Source of the DNA: Apiotrichum sp. Y4204
Taxonomy: Eukaryota > Basidiomycota > Tremellomycetes > Trichosporonales > Trichosporonaceae
Direction: 5' to 3'
Assembly (NCBI GenBank): GCA_025531455.1
Contig: JAMYHL010000006.1
Span: 682,001 to 746,000, forward strand
DNA: 64,000 nucleotides
The position numbers and the translations under genes were made by a program. Below the pieces are notes generated by a model. That model did not search any database and was not told the DNA's origin. It saw nothing but the letters and a program-made list of their open reading frames with translations. Of the stretch, positions 21,185-32,980 are shown one piece after another (the stretch's first letter is position 1; each line of letters begins with the position of its first letter).

Positions 21185-24100
21185 TTATCCGTCTCGCGAG
21201 TTGTACGGCGTCCAATCGTTACTCGTCGCGGGGTACTCTGCGCTGGCGCGCAACGACCCCGAGTCGCGTCCGTGCCCCGCTCCGTATGTAGAGTTGTACG
21301 TGCTGTCCCTGCCATGGCTCCCATAGCTCCCATGGCTTGCGCGCGAGGCATGGCTGCCAAAGCTTGCGCGGCTTGCGTGGCTCGCGTGGCTGGCATAACT
21401 ATCCCGCACGCCGCTGTGCATGTTCATGCTGCTGCGATCGTGTGCGCTGCGGGCAAGTTTCCGCGCCTCGAGACACTCCTTCTTAGCACGAGAGAGCACG
21501 CCGATCCACTCTACGCGCTCGCGGTTCGAGGGGGCCTTGAGGCGCAGCTGGTCCGTCTTGCGCGCGTACGGCACGACGAGGGCAAACGACACGTCATCGC
21601 GGCCCTGCTCGAGCGCAATGTTCTGCAGCGGAATGGGCTGGATGTTAGTGTTTGTTCATGTGTTGCCACTCACCATTCGGTACAGGGTGCGGTCGTCGAT
21701 GAGGAGGAGCACGTCGTTGCAGCATACCATTAGCAGCTTGCGGCCGCTCTTTGCCTTTGTGACGCCGCCCTCTTTCAGGATCTTGCGCTCGCCCTGGAAC
21801 ATGGTCGGCACGGTGAGGTCGAGGCGGCTGCGATGAGTAAAAGAAAAAGATTTTGTATTCTCTGTACTCACTTGTCGGAACTGATCCACACCTCGTCAGA
21901 GAGCTCCTTGAGGCGGTCCTTGTTCTCGCGCTGGCGCACACTCTCGTTGACGTCGCTGACCGTCGTCTCGACGTACGCGAGCGCGCGCTTCACCTCCTCG
22001 AGGTCCTGCTCGGCCGTAGTGTACTGCACTATCTGCTTCAACAGCAGTGGGTACCTTGTGAGGCGCTGCATCGGCTCGAGGAGGAACGAGCTGAGGTCCA
22101 GACCGCGCACCTCGGGGTTATTCATCTTGATGTCCTGCAGGGCGGCCTCGAGCTCGGGGTTGCTCTTGCGCAGCTCGACCAAAAGGCGCCGCGCACTGTC
22201 CTGGTTTAGGCAGTAGGGGAGGTACACCTCGAGGTTCTGGCAGTGCTCGCTGAGAATGTCGCCGAGATGCGTCACGTACAGCCTGCACGACTTTTGGCGC
22301 TCTTCGAGCGCCGAGAGGAAAAACGAATTGAACATCATGATATCCTCGACATTGGCGAAAATGACCGTTAGCGCGTGCTCGTCGAGAATGTTCATCAGGC
22401 GCGCGTAGAATACCCCGACGACAAGCTGCAGATTGCGCACATATGTCGCCTCGGTCGCGATAAACTCGAATATCGCTTCTTGGCGCTTACGCTCCTGCTT
22501 TTCCATAGTCTCGAGCACAGACGGGTCGACGAGCGACGACCACGTGTGCCCAAACGCATAGTCTGGAACAGCAGGCGCCGCAGGTGTGCCCGACGACACA
22601 GAGTCCTTCTGGTTGTGGTTATGGCTCTGGCTCGACGCCTCGGACACCATCGAGTCTGGGCGGGGCGACGGCGGCCCGATCGGTGCGCCGCCCACAGGCC
22701 CGCTGATCGTCAGTCCCGCCTTTGGCGCCCGCTCAGCGTGCGCCCCCGCGTTCCCCATCCGCGAGAGGAAGCCGGTGATCTTCGTCGTTGCCGCACCCAT
22801 ATTCAGGTGGTGGGCGAGATTCGAGCCTCGCGAGCCCCCCGAACCGCCCGACACTTCGCGCTTGGCACTGTGGCTCGGCAGCTCGACCGTCGTCTTCACT
22901 TCTGGCCCTGGAGCGCCCACAGTCTTGGTCGCGGCGGCGGACGGCCGCTCCGCCATTTCAGCAAGGTACTGCTCGTACTTTGCGTACGCGTCCTGCACCT
23001 GGTCCGCGGTGGACTTTGCGGGTGTCGGCGGGGGCACGTCGGAGTCGGCGTCCTCGTCTCCAGCGGCCGGAGCTTTCGGGGTGAGGAGGCGGGCGGTATC
23101 GGGAGTGTTGGGTTTCGATCTGCGGCCGCCGGCGGGGACGGCGGGCGCGCGGCGCCGGCGCACCACGCGGCGGCGGTTATCCAACACAAGAGCGGCGTCC
23201 TCGTGTCGGATCTGCAGGCCGACATCCTCGAGCACCATCTTGCGGTGTTCCCTCCGCCGGCGCTGTGCCTCCAGCTCGGCCTCGGCTTCGGCCGCGTCCT
23301 TCATCCGCCGTTCCTTGTCCACCTCCTTTTCGGGGGATAGCGCCGAGACAGCCGGACTCGCATCGTACTCCGAGTCCGAGGACCAGTACGAGATTGCGCT
23401 GTCGTCCGACGAGGACGCACCGTCGTCGCCCTCCTCCTCGTCGACGCTGTACTGCGCGATCGAGGAGCGCGAAGCACTCTCCCCTAACGACGAGGCGATG
23501 GACGCGCGGTTAGACTCGGCGACCGAATCGCGTGGGTTAGCGTCCCCCCGACGCGGAGGGGTCGGTATGGGCCGCTTGCGCGGCGCTGGGGGCTCTGGCG
23601 CAAGCAGCTCGTCGGCCGGAAGCTGAGGCTGAAGCTGGTGCTTTAGCGGCGACTGAGCCGTGACCGTCGCCGGCGAGTCAGCGTCGGTAGCAGTCGAGGG
23701 TGAGAGCATTGCAACAACAGGAGTGGTGCCAGAATATCCCTTGACTGGCGTCGGGGTCCTCGACGAATCGCTGTCAGTATCAAACGAAATCTTGCCCCTC
23801 GGAATGTGAATGTTTATAAACGGCAGCACCGCGGCAGGTGCGACGGATGCGGCTGCCTTTTTCGGCAGTTGAACTGTGAAGAGTAAGAAACGGCTCATCA
23901 GATTACCACGCAGGCCACAACGCAGAAGAGAGAAAGAATTCGATTGCATTTCCACGACGACATTTGGGCAAGTAGAGGTTTTTGGGTGATGGTGTTTTTT
24001 TTTTTTTTCTTAGCCTGCGTCGAGACGTGTAAATAGGTGGTGGACGTGGCTATCATCTGGGGAGGCCGCATGATGAAAATGGAACTAACCTATGATTTCC

Positions 24101-27100
24101 ACATACGACGCCGGCACAAGCAGGATCTCGTCGCCCTTCTCGACCTTCCACCAGTCTCCGTCGCTCTGGTCGACAACATTCAGCTTGTCGCCCGCGGCAA
24201 ACGACAGCTCCTCCGGGCTCGTAGCCTCGTAGTCGTAGAGCGCCATGCATTCCTTGCCTGGGGTTAGGGAACAGCGGCAGCGCTTTCACTCACCAATGCA
24301 CTCCTGCACATAGGTGCTGGGGATCCAGCCGGACTGGCCGGTGGGGAGAATGGCGTACCACCACGCGCCCTGGGGGTCCTTGGACGGGTGCGCCGAGAGG
24401 ATCATGTTCTCCTTGAAGCTAATGTCGCCGTCGAACGAACCGCCCATGTAGTCGTACAGCGTGCGGACGCGAAGAGTGGTGTCGAGGTCGACGTCATCCA
24501 TGCCGGGGCCGTCGTTGAGCGACGCCTCCGCCATCTCCTTGACAGGCGCCTCCTCCTCCTCGCGGGTGGGAGACAGCGACATGGCCTCGCCGAACGAGGC
24601 GGCAGGGTGGGCATCGACTGCGAGACCGGCGTACCAGTCGGTCGAGTTGCGGTTCGCATCACGGGGAGCAAAGTCCTCCTCGGGAGCAGCGGAGTGGTCG
24701 TCGTGCACCTCACGCTCAGCGGGGGGTGGCGAGGGCTGCGATGGCGGCGATGGCGGCGCGACATTGATGTGCGCAGGCGGGGCACTGTCACCGATAACAC
24801 GACCGCTGACCTCGGGTCCACCGCGGTCGACGGTCTCTGTGTGGCGCAGAGACTTGCCTCCGCGGATGCCGGCGAGAAGAGCCGACATGCCGCCACCAGC
24901 AGGAGTGCCGCCGCCGAGCTTGGCAAGCGCAGAGGGATTGGCCTTGGGAGCGGGAGGTGCGGCTGGGGGCGGAGGAGCAACTCCACCGCCCATGTTACCC
25001 ATGAGCGCCGAAGCAAAGGCCTCACGCTTGGTGCGAGACGAAAAATAATCATCGTCGCTGCTGTCCGAGTCGTCATCCTGCTCCTTCTCCTGGATAACGT
25101 CCCAGTCGTCATCAGGCGGCGGAGGAGCCGAGTTGGCACGGGCAGGAGGCGTGCGGCTTGGCTGCGGAGGGGGTGTGGGTGCCGCAGGAGGAGGTGGGGG
25201 CGCGGGGGGAGGAGTAGGTGCGGCCACGGGAGGAGTGGCGACAGTGGCGGGCTCCGACGGCGGAGTGAAGAACGCGGGCGACGCGGCCCTGTTTGTCGGT
25301 GGCACCGGCGGGGCTGCAGGAGCACCAGCGGGAGGGGGGCGGAAGAAAGGGTTGAAGCCGCCGCCCTGGGGCTTGGGAGGCGACGCGGCGGTGTTGGTCG
25401 CATCATTCGAGGGCTTGCGGTGGAAGGGATTGAACGATCCCATCGGGGGCGAGGCGATAGGGGTAGCATTCGCGGCGGGAGAGGCGACGGGCGGGGTAGG
25501 GACGGGCATTGACCGCGTGTTGCGGGCAGCGAGGAGCTCGGCCTCTCTGCGTTCAGCCTCCTTCTCCTCCTCCTCCAGGGCCTTGAGGCGCGCCCTGCGC
25601 TCCTCCATGGCCTTCATCCGCTTCTCCTCCATGATGCGCATCTCAGCCTCCTCGGGGGTCTCAGCGGGCGCGGAGCGCGCAGCGGGCGGTGCCGGGGGAG
25701 CCGGGGCCGCCGCCGGAGTGGCGGCAGGCGGGGGAACGGGGGCAGCGGCCTGGTGAGGATGACGGGAGGGTGGAGCGGGAGGGGCACTCGGCTTGTGGCG
25801 CGGCGTGGGGGCAGGTGGGGGCTTTTTCATCGCCGACTTGGGAGGCGGCGGTGTAGGCTTGGCGGCAGGGGGCGGGGGAACGTCGCCCGCAGCGATGCGG
25901 TTGCGCCTAGCGGCCTCGCGCGCTTCCTGTTCCCGGTCGGCTTCCTCAGCCTTCTTCCTCGCCTCCTCGCGTTCCCGCTCAAGACGCTTCTCGACACTGT
26001 CATCCACCGCCGGAGGCTCGGGGGTAGAGCTACCAACACCGAGCGCGCGGCGGCGCTCCTCAATACGGCGCTGGGCCTGCTGCTGGATGTACTCCTTGCG
26101 CTCCTCGGGGCTCATGGCCTTTTTGGGTGCGGGCGAAGCCGCTGGCGGAGGCGGGGCCGGAGGGGCCTTTGTTTGCGACGGCTGCGGCGGGGTAGGCAGC
26201 GGCGGACGGGGCGACGTCGCCCTGTTGGGACCACCGTTGCGATCCCGGTCGTCATGATGGCTGGCCCTATCGTACGCACGGTCATCACGGTCATCGCGGC
26301 GGTCATCACGGCGGTCGTCGCGGCTGTCGCGAGCGTAGCGGTCGTCGTACCTGTCACGGTCGCGGTCGCGGTCGCGCTCACGGTCCCGATCGCGGTCATC
26401 GTACCTGCTGCGGCTGCTGTAGCTGTCGTAACCACGGGACCTGTCGTCGCGATCGCGGTCCCGATCACGGTCGTCATAGCGGTCGCGCGAACGGTCGCGG
26501 TCGCGGTCCCGCCTGTCGCGGTCGTCATACGAGCCGCGGATCCAGTCATGGTCGCGGTCGCGGTCGTCAAACCTGCCGTGCACCTGGTTGCGCTTGTCGC
26601 GTGCACGGATGCCTGCGCGCTCCTCCATGCGCCTCTCCTCCTCGCGGCGCTGCTGCCTGCGCTCGAGTTCGGGAAGCTTCTCGTGCATGAGGTGGAGCAT
26701 TTCGCGCTCGAGCTTTCGGCGTTCCTCGTCCTTGTCTGGGGTGGGGCGTCCCTTGGCCACGTACGCAATGTCCTCTTTGATACGACGCACGCGGTACTTT
26801 ACGTCCTCGACCTCCTGCTCGAGAATCTCGTCCTCCTCCGTCTTGCGTGCGCGCTCCTTGTCGTGCTCGTCGAGCATGCTCGACGTGTCCTCGAGCTGGC
26901 GGCGAAGGTCGGTAATGTCTGCGCCGGCCTCCTCGCCCTTGTACCGCACGGTCTTCCGGTCAATGTGGCGCGACGACGACTTGTACCCGCTCTTGTGGGT
27001 GTCGTCGTGCTTGTACACGCGTGCATCCTTGGACGACGCAGCTGACCCGGGCGTGGCGTACCCGCCTGCCGGAGATGCGGTGCCGGAGCGCGAGTTGCCC

Positions 27101-28265
27101 TCGTGCTTCAGCAGGTCGCGCATAAAGTTGACGGTCGTGTCAATGTCACGCATCGAGTGAGGCACAAGCTCTTCAGGCAGCTTGTCAGGAATGTCGTTTC
27201 CGTTCAGGCGGCGGTAAATAAGGCCCATGGCGATGTGGAACTCTGGAAGATTGAGCTTTCCACGGTTGTCAATGTCCGAGAGGTTCCTGATGTCAGCACG
27301 AGCTTCATCTGTTCACTCACCAGATCTTCATGAGGTCGTCCTGGCTTAGACCCGCCTGGCCAAAGACCTCGCGGGCCATCTGGCCCGAGATGAATCCCTC
27401 GCCCTTGGTGTCCCACGCGCGGAAGATCTGGTCATAATCCTTTTTCTCCTGCCGCGTGAGCGTCCATGGCACCTTTGGCGTGTTGGCGCTGGGGTTCTGG
27501 AGGAGCGAGTTGAAGGTCTGCTGCAGCGGCTGCTGTGTAGAGTTGAACTGCGGAAGGCCAGAGGCGGAGAATGGCTGTGTGTCAGGGGGCTGCTCTCGGG
27601 AATACAGAGATCTATGGGCTACAGATCGCCTCGGCACCACTCACCTGTGACATGTTGCTCGGCATGAACGACTGCATCATGGCGCCGAGCCGCGGGTCAT
27701 GCGGCATGCCCGTCTGCTGGGCGCGGAGCGCACCAGGCATGCCCGTCTGCTGGGCCATGAGGCCGCCCATCCCGGTCGGCTGGGACATCATCATGCCGGT
27801 CGGCTGGGACATGAGGCCGGAGGGCATGCCCGTGCGCTGCGGGGGCATGAGGCCGCCGCCGAGGTTCCCGCCGAGGTTTCCGCCGAGGCTACCGCCCATG
27901 TTTCCGCCGAGGTTTCCGCCCAGACCGCCTGCCGAGCCCGGAAACCCCGTCTGCTGGGGCATCATTCCTCCGGGGCTCGCTGCGCCGGGGTATCCCGTCA
28001 TCTGCGGGGCGACGCGCTGCCCCTGTCCTGTCTGCTGGGGGAGCGGCGATTTGGCAAATGCGCCTGGCGGCTGCGGGGAGAGATACCCGCCATAACCGCC
28101 CTGTGCGCCAGGCATGCCGGTCTGCATGGGGGCCATGGGGCGCTGCTGCTGCTGCTGGCCGGGGAAGCCTGTGGGCTGGGTGTTGAGAAAGCCGGGCTGG
28201 CCGCTGTACCCGCCCATGCCCTGGCCGTAGCCGAACTGCTGCTGTTGCCACTGGTTTGGCTGCAT
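21185..28265 (-). CDS. CIN1: Intersectin-like endocytic adaptor and RhoGEF (EH-SH3-SH3-DH-PH)
   Basis: Seven exons on the minus strand: 28265-27645, 27574-27321, 27286-24294, 24257-24090, 23873-21872, 21827-21674 and 21637-21185, giving 2,214 residues. In order: a Gln/Gly-rich N-terminus with repeated QQTG and QPTG motifs (1-207); one EH domain (about 244-330, calcium-type loop DIDNRGKLNLPEF); an Arg/Asp dipeptide-rich stretch, charged helices and proline-rich repeats; a WH2-like segment (SALLAGIRGGKSLRH); SH3-1 (about 1229-1289); SH3-2 (1290-1345, with ALYDYEA and PASYVEI); a long linker; DH (about 1807-1990, with FLLEPMQRLTRYPLLLKQI); PH (about 2000-2125); and a Ser/His-rich tail. This is the layout of Cryptococcus Cin1 and animal intersectin-L: a scaffold for endocytosis that binds actin and activates a Rho-family GTPase. 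Introns are 34-70 nt except the fourth, which is 216 nt (see findings). Confidence 0.92.
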
Positions 28266-29125
28266 CGCGGCGATGCCCAGTGGGTGGTGGTGGTGGTGGG
28301 AGTGAGAGTGGATGTGGGATAGATGTGGGGGAAAGAGAAAGAGGGATGAGATGTGGAGAGAGGAGAGAGAGACAAACGACGACGGCAAGAGATGCGTTAC
28401 GAGCTGGGGGTTCCAGGCTGGATCCAGGCGCGCGCGCAGCCAGTACAGCCATTGATTGCATCGTCACCGCGCAGGGGCGGTAGCCCAGGGGTGGAGTCTG
28501 GTGAGCCTGATATTATACTCACTGTATGCACATGTCCGAGCCTGGACTAGACCTCGTTTATCACTGGTCAGTATCAGGCTCTACCTGAGATTGATGAGAT
28601 CATTGTTGCATGCATATGGTCCAACTGCGCAGTGCTGTGTGCGCGCGCAGCGTGCATCAAAAGTGTGGCACAAAGGACAGAGAATAGCCAGTGCAGTGCA
28701 CCACCGAGACTCTCTGTCAACATATAATGCGAGAGTGCAATAAACATGCACACAGCTGGGAAACTGTATCTGCGACCATTCGTCCTCCGGAGAGCACATT
28801 CAATCCGAGGTGCGCACGGCGATGCCGATGAGTAAGTATCATCTATTCCTCGGTGGGCTCCGGAGGGTTCGGAGACATGTGGAGATTTGCGAGCTCGATA
28901 ATGTCCATTTGCCACCAGCGCGTCCTCCAGAGTCAAGAGAGCTCGTGGCCACTCGAGATATCCTCCCATTTCTCATCTCGCCTCCTCAGTCTCCTCCCAA
29001 ATCATATAATGTGCATCGTATCTCGTATTTCGTCTCAAGGCATATCCAGTACCGGCCCGGTTTGCGTATCCTTTCTCATTGTATCGTTTAGACTCTTCCA
29101 TGCGGCCTCAGCTCGGCTTCGCCGC
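28266..29125. other. Promoter region of the intersectin gene
   Basis: Just upstream of the start is a GGTGGT/AGAGAG-rich leader (CACCAC and CTCTCT on the sense strand) at 28285-28375. No coding sequence is supported further away. Confidence 0.45.
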
Positions 29126-30520
29126 TTAAGCTCGGGGCACGCCGACGGCGGCCGAGATCGCGGCAACAGTCACCTGGCGGTCGACCTTGATGCCCTCGGG
29201 GTCGCCGAGGTAGTACTCGGCCCAGCCGCCGAGGTCCTCGTCCGAGAACTGCTCGATGGCGGCTGCAGAGGTAATGGCCTGCTGTTAGCGACATGGCAAG
29301 GGGTCATTGGGTGGTGTATATGGAACAAAAGGTGATCGGGATGGAATCTGTCGCGCGTCGCTTTGACAGAGGATCGAAGTAGAGCTTCATAGAGTGGAAC
29401 AGATGGCGTCTCAACGCTTCACGCGAGTGGCGCCTCTGCCAAGCCCCGGACCGAACCACACCTCTCCCTTACTCAACCCAAAACCTCTCTTCCACCAAAT
29501 CAGACGTACCGGGAGATGGTGCGGCGTGCCATTCGTGTGCACAGGGAGGAGCGGCATTCCCGCGACGTGGCGCGCCTTGTTAACGTGGCTGGGATTAGTA
29601 ATCTATCACCCACAGACTCACGCAGCAGTGAGTGCCTCGATGCGCGCCTGGAGCTCCTCGATCATCGCGCCGAGCGCAGCCGTGCCCTGGCGCTGGGGGG
29701 CCGCGGCAGAGAGGCCCGTGTGGTGCGGGTGCGCCGGGTCTGTGCGTGCGAACGTCGCCATCGGGGGCAGGTTGGCGGGGTTGAAGGCGAGAGTTGCTTC
29801 CGCCGCGGCGGGGGAACCAGGCGCCTCGAGGACGGTGCCGGCCGCGGTGACGGCCTGCGCGACGCTCGTGGCGGGCACGACGGCGGGGACGACGGGGACG
29901 GCGGAGGCGGTGGGCGGCCCGGTGGGGCGCGGCGGAACAGGCGGCACCGAGCCGGGAGGGAGGCTGCCGCTGCCTGGAGCCGCGCCGGTGCCGGCCTTGG
30001 GGTTGTAGGTGGTCGCTAGGTTCTTGAGATAGTCGGCCATCATGAACATGTGCGGGTGCTCCTGCTGGAGGGCGTTGTGGTTCTGCACGCGGCCCATGCG
30101 CGCGGCCTCGTCAGCCTGCAGGCGGGCGGCGTAGCCCTCGGGGCTGTCGTCGTTGAATGCCGGAGCGGAAACGGGGGCGGCGGGCGCGCTTGTCGCGGCT
30201 TGGGCGGGGGCGGCGGGGGCAGCGGGCGTGGCGGGCGTGGCGGGCTTGGCTGCGGGCGCGGCGGCTTCAGTGTCAGCGGGTTTGGCAGTGTCGGCGGCGG
30301 GGGCAGGAGCCGGAGTATCAGCAGCAGTGGCCGGAGCGGCGGTAGACGAATCGGCGGGGGCAGCGACAGGAGCGGTAGGAGTGTTGATCGCGGCAGCGGG
30401 GGCAGCGGCATCACCGGGCACGGGGTCAGCACTCGCACCTGTAGTGGAAGGGGGGGAAGTACCGGTCGGTGCGGGTTTGGTGAGGCCGGAGATGAGGGAG
30501 CCGAGGCCGCGTTCGGTCAT
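29126..30520 (-). CDS. Ala/Pro-rich protein with conserved C-terminal segment
   Basis: Three exons on the minus strand: 30520-29622, 29588-29510 and 29278-29126, giving 376 residues. The last acceptor is a CAGCAG pair, so use of 29281 would add one Gln. The N-terminal ~145 residues after MTERGLGSLISGLTKP are almost pure Ala, Pro and Thr, so disordered. The middle has SPEGYAARLQADEAARMGRV and HMFMMADYLKNLATTYNPKA, and a helix near 310-325 (ALGAMIEELQARIEAL). The last two exons encode HVAGMPLLPVHTNGTPHHLP and QFSDEDLGGWAEYYLGDPEG, which look like a folded conserved end. I do not recognise the family. The middle exon was chosen because it alone keeps phase through both introns and carries diverse sequence. 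No signal peptide is present. Confidence 0.6.
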
Positions 30521-31324
30521 CTTGGGGAATGGATGGGGAGAGGGGGTGAGATGGGGAAGATGGGGGAGGAGATGGGGATGGGGATGGAGATGGGGATGGA
30601 AATGGGAACGACGACGGAGACAGAGACGACAGAAGAAAAGCCAGAGGACGCGATCAAGACACTGTCTTGTCTCGAAGGGAATGCACCGCTTGACCAAAGG
30701 GTTGACGAGGATCGTGCGCGGGACAACGAGGTGTCAGAAGTATGCGGGGATCCGGGGTGTGTTGGAGTATATCGAGCGAAGGGCTGGGATTGACGATTCG
30801 TGTGGAGAAGAACACAAACAGAAAGAAGAGATACATGCCTTCTGCGTACTAGATCAATAGGTTCTCCCACTGCGTGCTCCCGTGCTCGCTGTCAGTGATG
30901 GCGGTGACGAGGCGCGAAGCGAGTGCACAGCGGTACAGCGGGTGCACAGCGCTTGTTGAATGGACGCCCTTTGAACGCCTCATAACGTGCATTCCGATCC
31001 ATCTTGTTACGCGTGATCGACGCGGGGAGCGCGGGGGCGGCGGAATGTGCCGCCTAAAGAGCTGCTTGTGTCTTGGGGGGTGATATGTTGTGGAGACTGC
31101 CGTGGACAACTGGTACGCGAGCTCGCGAGTTGATTAAATGAGTGGTCGTGAGTATCTGAGGACTCTCAGACTTGCATATGTTCGGTGTTTGCTCGTCGCA
31201 TGTACCACACATCACCTGCGACGCGACGGCAAGAACAGGATACAGTATGATCGCGACCACCTCTACCATCAGAGGCAGTCCATCGCGCCATTTACTCATC
31301 ACCAACACAATAGGGTGCATAACA
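30521..31324. other. Intergenic region
   Basis: Starts with a GGGGATGGGGATGGAGATG-type purine-rich repeat at about 30532-30605, the leader of the Ala/Pro-rich gene. The rest has no supported coding sequence. Confidence 0.45.
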
Positions 31325-31821
31325 TTACAACAGCGCCGCAGCAGCAACAAGCACGCCCGCGACCGAAATCTCGAGACGGCGCGCCCCGCTCTTCGCCTTG
31401 TCCGAAGCCTTGGCCTCGCCGGAGTGGACCGCGCTCGCGGCAGCGGACGCCTCGCTCTTCACCCCGGAGATGGCGGAGGTGGCCGCGGCAGCGGCGCCGG
31501 AGCTACCCGCGTCGGTGCCAGATGAGCCTGCGGGGGCGGTCTCGGTGGCGGCCGAGGCGGTATGCGACCCCGAGTGCGACTTGGACTTGGCCTCCTTGCT
31601 CTTGCTGTGCTCGGTCATGGAGCCGGTGGAGGCCGCGGAGGGAGCGGCGGCGGAGGCGAGGGAGGAAACGGCGGACATGGCGGACGAGGCGTCCTGGCGC
31701 GCGAACAGGCCCGCGTCGGCTGCGGAGACAGAGGCGACTGGGCGTGAGCGGGGAGCAGAGGGGAACAGAGGGTCGGTTGTCACTTACGGGTCGCGAGGAG
31801 GGTGAGGGCTGCGAGGCGCAT
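31325..31821 (-). CDS. GPI-anchored Ser/Ala-rich cell wall protein
   Basis: Two exons on the minus strand: 31821-31788 and 31737-31325, giving 148 residues. The first exon encodes most of a signal peptide (MRLAALTLLAT joined to LASVSA across a 50-nt intron). The mature protein is dominated by Ser, Ala, Thr and Gly, with a charged block TEHSKSKEAKSKSHSGSH in the middle. The C-terminus has KAKSGARRLEI and then the hydrophobic tail SVAGVLVAAAALL, as in GPI-anchor signals, with a likely attachment site at Ser-Gly-Ala. Such short, Ser-rich proteins are usually heavily O-mannosylated wall or surface proteins. No enzymatic domain is seen. Confidence 0.75.
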
Positions 31822-31895
31822 GGTGCTTGACTGTTGGACGGGACGAGATGGGATGGGGATGGGGATGGGTCGCGGTCGGGGGATGGGTGTGAGTC

Positions 31896-31901
31896 TTTAT
31901 A
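31896..31901 (-). promoter_or_regulatory. TATA element of the GPI-protein gene
   Basis: TATAAA on the minus strand, about 75 bases upstream of the start at 31821. Assigned by position only. Confidence 0.5.
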
Positions 31902-32944
31902 TCTCTTGCATCAGGTCCCCCCTCGCCACGGGGCCGCAGACGTCTGTCTGAGTTGAGCTCAGCGGACCGGGAGAGCACGAAGGATACATACGTAGGATAC
32001 AGAATAGAAGGATCACTATCACGGGAACTGTACAGCAAAAAAGTCACGCATCCTCGCAGTCACCTCCCTCTTGAGCAGCTCGCTGTCGCTGTGTAGGAGA
32101 GGCCAGCCGTCTTGCTGTTCTGGATCGTACTGCAGTGCTGTGCTAACGCCAGATCAAAGATCAAAGACAGATAAACCGCAGTACGCGCAGTGAGCTTGTT
32201 TGCATCGTTTGTGGCCTTTGCTCGCTATAATCTGTCAGACTGGTCATAACGGTACTGGAAGAGACTGGGGACAGCATATCTACTTCCAAACTCGGTTGTG
32301 CCCCCTCTATCAATGTGTTTATCGCTTCTATTCTCGGACCACCGTCCAGATGCTGCGCAGATATTTCGGAACACTCCAAAGATCCCAGGACGGAGACCGA
32401 GAGCATGAGCGAGACTCAGACTACTGGGATTGGGACAGGCGGGCCCAGACCTTTACGTGTATAGCTTTCTATTAACCTTTGTGCTATATCGCGCTCTGTG
32501 GGTGGATGTCATGGGACTCACTTATACACATACCTAGACCTCTTGTGCACTCGTGTACCGTTAGACCGGGGTTGAAACGATTGCAGGTAGGCACGCATAG
32601 CACACCGCCGGCCCCTTTCGGTTCGGGGCTGTGTGTCTCCCGTCGGATACTAAGTAGAGCAGGTGAGCAGGTGCGCTGATGAGCTGGTGAGTGTTGCTAC
32701 TTGAGCTGTGGCGCCTCGTAGCGCGCCAGTGAGCACGCCAAGCAGACCACGCATATCATGCAGACGGCGACCGCCGTTGTGTGTTGTGTTCCGGCGCGTG
32801 GCACGTGTGAGTTGCAGTGCAGAACCTGCTCAACGCAGAACCCGTTCTTAGGCGCAGCGGAGGTATCGCCACTGATATGAGCGGCCGAGGGGGACAGGAA
32901 TCTATCGCCAACTCGCGATCTGACCGGAGTCAAAACACATGAAG

Positions 32945-32980
32945 AATCAGATACAGATACAGATACAGATACAGATACAT
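32945..32980. repeat. ATACAG hexamer microsatellite
   Basis: About five and a half tandem copies of ATACAG in non-coding DNA. Confidence 0.85.

Noticed and set aside
24388..25512. Long plus-strand open frames opposite the intersectin gene (374, 430 and 207 residues)
   Set aside because: They are antisense shadows of the Pro/Arg/Asp-rich coding sequence and consist of Gly/Arg/Val-rich low complexity.
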